A stretch of 6,038 bases of DNA, taken from the NCBI GenBank assembly GCA_905235165.1, contig CAJOKK010000087.1, positions 1 through 6,038 on the forward strand. The letters are read 5' to 3'. The stretch is from an uncultured Atopobiaceae bacterium. GTDB lineage: Bacteria > Actinomycetota > Coriobacteriia > Coriobacteriales > Atopobiaceae. The translations under genes and the position numbers were made by a program. The notes below the pieces were generated by a model. The model did not search any database, was not told where the DNA came from, and saw only the letters and a program-made list of their open reading frames with translations. This document shows, in pieces, positions 5,273-6,038 of this stretch; position 1 is the stretch's first letter, and each line of letters begins with the position of its first letter.

Positions 5273-5833
5273 ATGGCTGAGGATTTCAACCACGAGCTGC
5301 TTTGCGTGCTCTCTGGCTTCGGTGGCCAGGGCCTGCTCTTTGCCGGCAAGATCATGGCCAACTGCGGCCTGATCGATGGCCGTCACGTCTCCTGGATGCC
5401 GAGCTACGGCCCCGAGATGCGCGGCGGTACCGCCAACTGCAGCGTCTCCCTTTCCGACGACGCCATCGGCTCGCCCTTCATCACGCGCCCGACGGCGCTG
5501 ATCGCCATGAACCAGCCCTCGGTGGAGAAGTTCGCTCCGAGCGTCCAGCCGGGTGGCACCATCGTCGTCGACACGACCCTGGCGCTTGACGGCGTCTCTG
5601 GTATCGAGTTGGCCGAGGGCGTGAAGGTTGTTGAGTTCAAGGCGACCGAGCTGGCTGAGGCCGAGGGCCTCAAGGGCCTGGCCAACGTCATCTGCCTGGG
5701 CAAGCTCTGGGCCGAGACGCACTTCTGCACGCGCGAGGTGCTTGACAAGGCGGTCGAGCACTGTGTGCCGCCCAAGCGCAAGCACCTGCTCGAGCCGAAC
5801 CTGCGTGCCTTCCAGCTGGGAGTCGACGCCTAA
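5273..5833 (+). CDS. 2-oxoacid:ferredoxin oxidoreductase gamma subunit (VOR type)
   Basis: This 186-residue protein is the gamma (POR/KOR domain) subunit. It has the N-terminal glycine loop GFGGQG (15-20) and the family signature SYGPEMRGG (43-51), in a Rossmann-like fold that binds CoA in structurally characterised relatives. It completes the four-subunit complex with the three genes before it. The ATG at 5273 is served by AAAGGAGG (5257-5264), the best ribosome site of the four subunit genes, embedded in the last codons of the beta gene; only three bases separate the two genes. Length is normal for the family and the gene ends 25 bases before the terminator stem. Confidence 0.92.
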   Translation: MAEDFNHELLCVLSGFGGQGLLFAGKIMANCGLIDGRHVSWMPSYGPEMRGGTANCSVSLSDDAIGSPFITRPTALIAMNQPSVEKFAPSVQPGGTIVVDTTLALDGVSGIELAEGVKVVEFKATELAEAEGLKGLANVICLGKLWAETHFCTREVLDKAVEHCVPPKRKHLLEPNLRAFQLGVDA

Positions 5834-5858
5834 GGCAAGAGTCACAGATGAGTCATCG

Positions 5859-5892
5859 CGAGGGGCATCCGCTTGTAAGCGGGTGCCCCTCG
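5859..5892 (+). terminator. Strong hairpin terminator at the operon end
   Basis: CGAGGGGCATCCGCTT (5859-5874) pairs with the arm at 5877-5892 over 16 positions with one T-G wobble; in RNA the innermost pair would open to give a 4-nt loop. The tail (TTGCGTGT) is T-rich only in part, so termination may be assisted, but the long GC-rich stem directly after the last subunit gene and before the repeat cluster marks the operon end. Confidence 0.8.
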
Positions 5893-5910
5893 TTGCGTGT
5901 CGGAGTGGGG

Positions 5911-5939
5911 GCGAGTCAGTTGCCGGGGGGCGAGTCAGC
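5911..5939 (-). repeat. Degenerate partial repeat copies (minus orientation)
   Basis: Read on the + strand, GCGAGTCAGTTGCCG (5911-5925) matches the reverse complement of the repeat end (GTGAGTCAGTTACCG) with two differences. CGAGTCAG (5931-5938) repeats the terminal motif again. Two more GAGTCA motifs lie at 5839-5844 and 5850-5855, before the terminator. They look like eroded copies placed gene-side of the intact copies, mirroring the erosion on the left flank. Confidence 0.6.
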
Positions 5940-6029
5940 GAGTGAGTCAGTTACCGTAGTCCTTTTTGACTCATTTTGTTCGCCAGCGAACAAAATGAGT
6001 CAAAAAGGACTACGGTAACTGACTCACTC
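5940..6029. repeat. Perfect palindrome of two head-to-head repeat copies
   Basis: Bases 5940-5983 are the exact reverse complement of 5986-6029: 44-nt arms, no mismatch, separated only by CA. Each arm contains one complete repeat unit (TGAGTCA-17 nt-TGACTCA), and the centre adds ATTTTGTTCGC and its complement. The minus copy faces the operon and the plus copy faces away. The arrangement resembles the paired inverted units of bacterial mosaic REP elements. Such long palindromes are prone to cruciform formation and deletion, so its perfect state suggests recent formation or active maintenance. Confidence 0.95.
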
Positions 6030-6038
6030 CGCCAACCC

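Noticed and set aside
1..6029. Composite transposon bounded by inverted repeats
   Set aside because: The flanking elements contain no transposase and are tens of bases long, and no target-site duplication can be recognised. Mirrored clusters of a small intergenic repeat explain the symmetry.

Overview
The window is GC-rich, with genes on the + strand whose third codon positions are overwhelmingly G or C. Codon choice and the oxygen-sensitive ferredoxin-linked enzyme suggest a strictly anaerobic high-GC actinobacterium of the Coriobacteriia type (Collinsella/Olsenella-like). That placement is inferred from gene style, not from a marker gene.

Layout. Bases 1-160 hold four tandem copies of a roughly 30-38 bp repeat, bounded by TGAGTCA and TGACTCA, that decay toward the genes. 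Bases 161-416 are a leader region. It has an extended -10 promoter (230-238), a strong Shine-Dalgarno, a 14-codon ORF encoding MHAQASAVVIVVVS (282-326) and a hairpin directly after its stop. Six genes follow: an AMP-forming acyl-CoA synthetase (417-2174), a P-loop ATPase of unknown role (2243-2950), and the four subunits of a 2-oxoacid:ferredoxin oxidoreductase, best matched to the 2-ketoisovalerate (VOR) type: ferredoxin subunit (3025-3231), alpha/VorB (3232-4374), beta/TPP (4376-5269) and gamma (5273-5833). A 16-bp hairpin terminator (5859-5892) closes the unit. The right flank carries partial repeat copies on the minus strand, then a perfect palindrome with two 44-nt arms (5940-6029) built from two full repeat copies head to head.

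How the parts fit. VOR interconverts branched 2-oxoacids with branched acyl-CoAs, CO2 and reduced ferredoxin. The acyl-CoA synthetase interconverts those acyl-CoAs with the free acids (isobutyrate, 2-methylbutyrate, isovalerate). Run oxidatively, this ferments valine, isoleucine and leucine; run reductively, it makes their carbon skeletons from branched short-chain acids. The leader ORF contains Val-Val-Ile-Val-Val-Val, like the leader peptides of enteric ilv attenuators. It uses the codon GTA twice, while I found GTA only once among all valine codons of the six downstream genes. This points to ribosome-mediated sensing of charged tRNA-Val, and such control favours the reductive, biosynthetic direction. 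I regard this leader plus operon as the main discovery candidate; the palindromic repeat family is the second.
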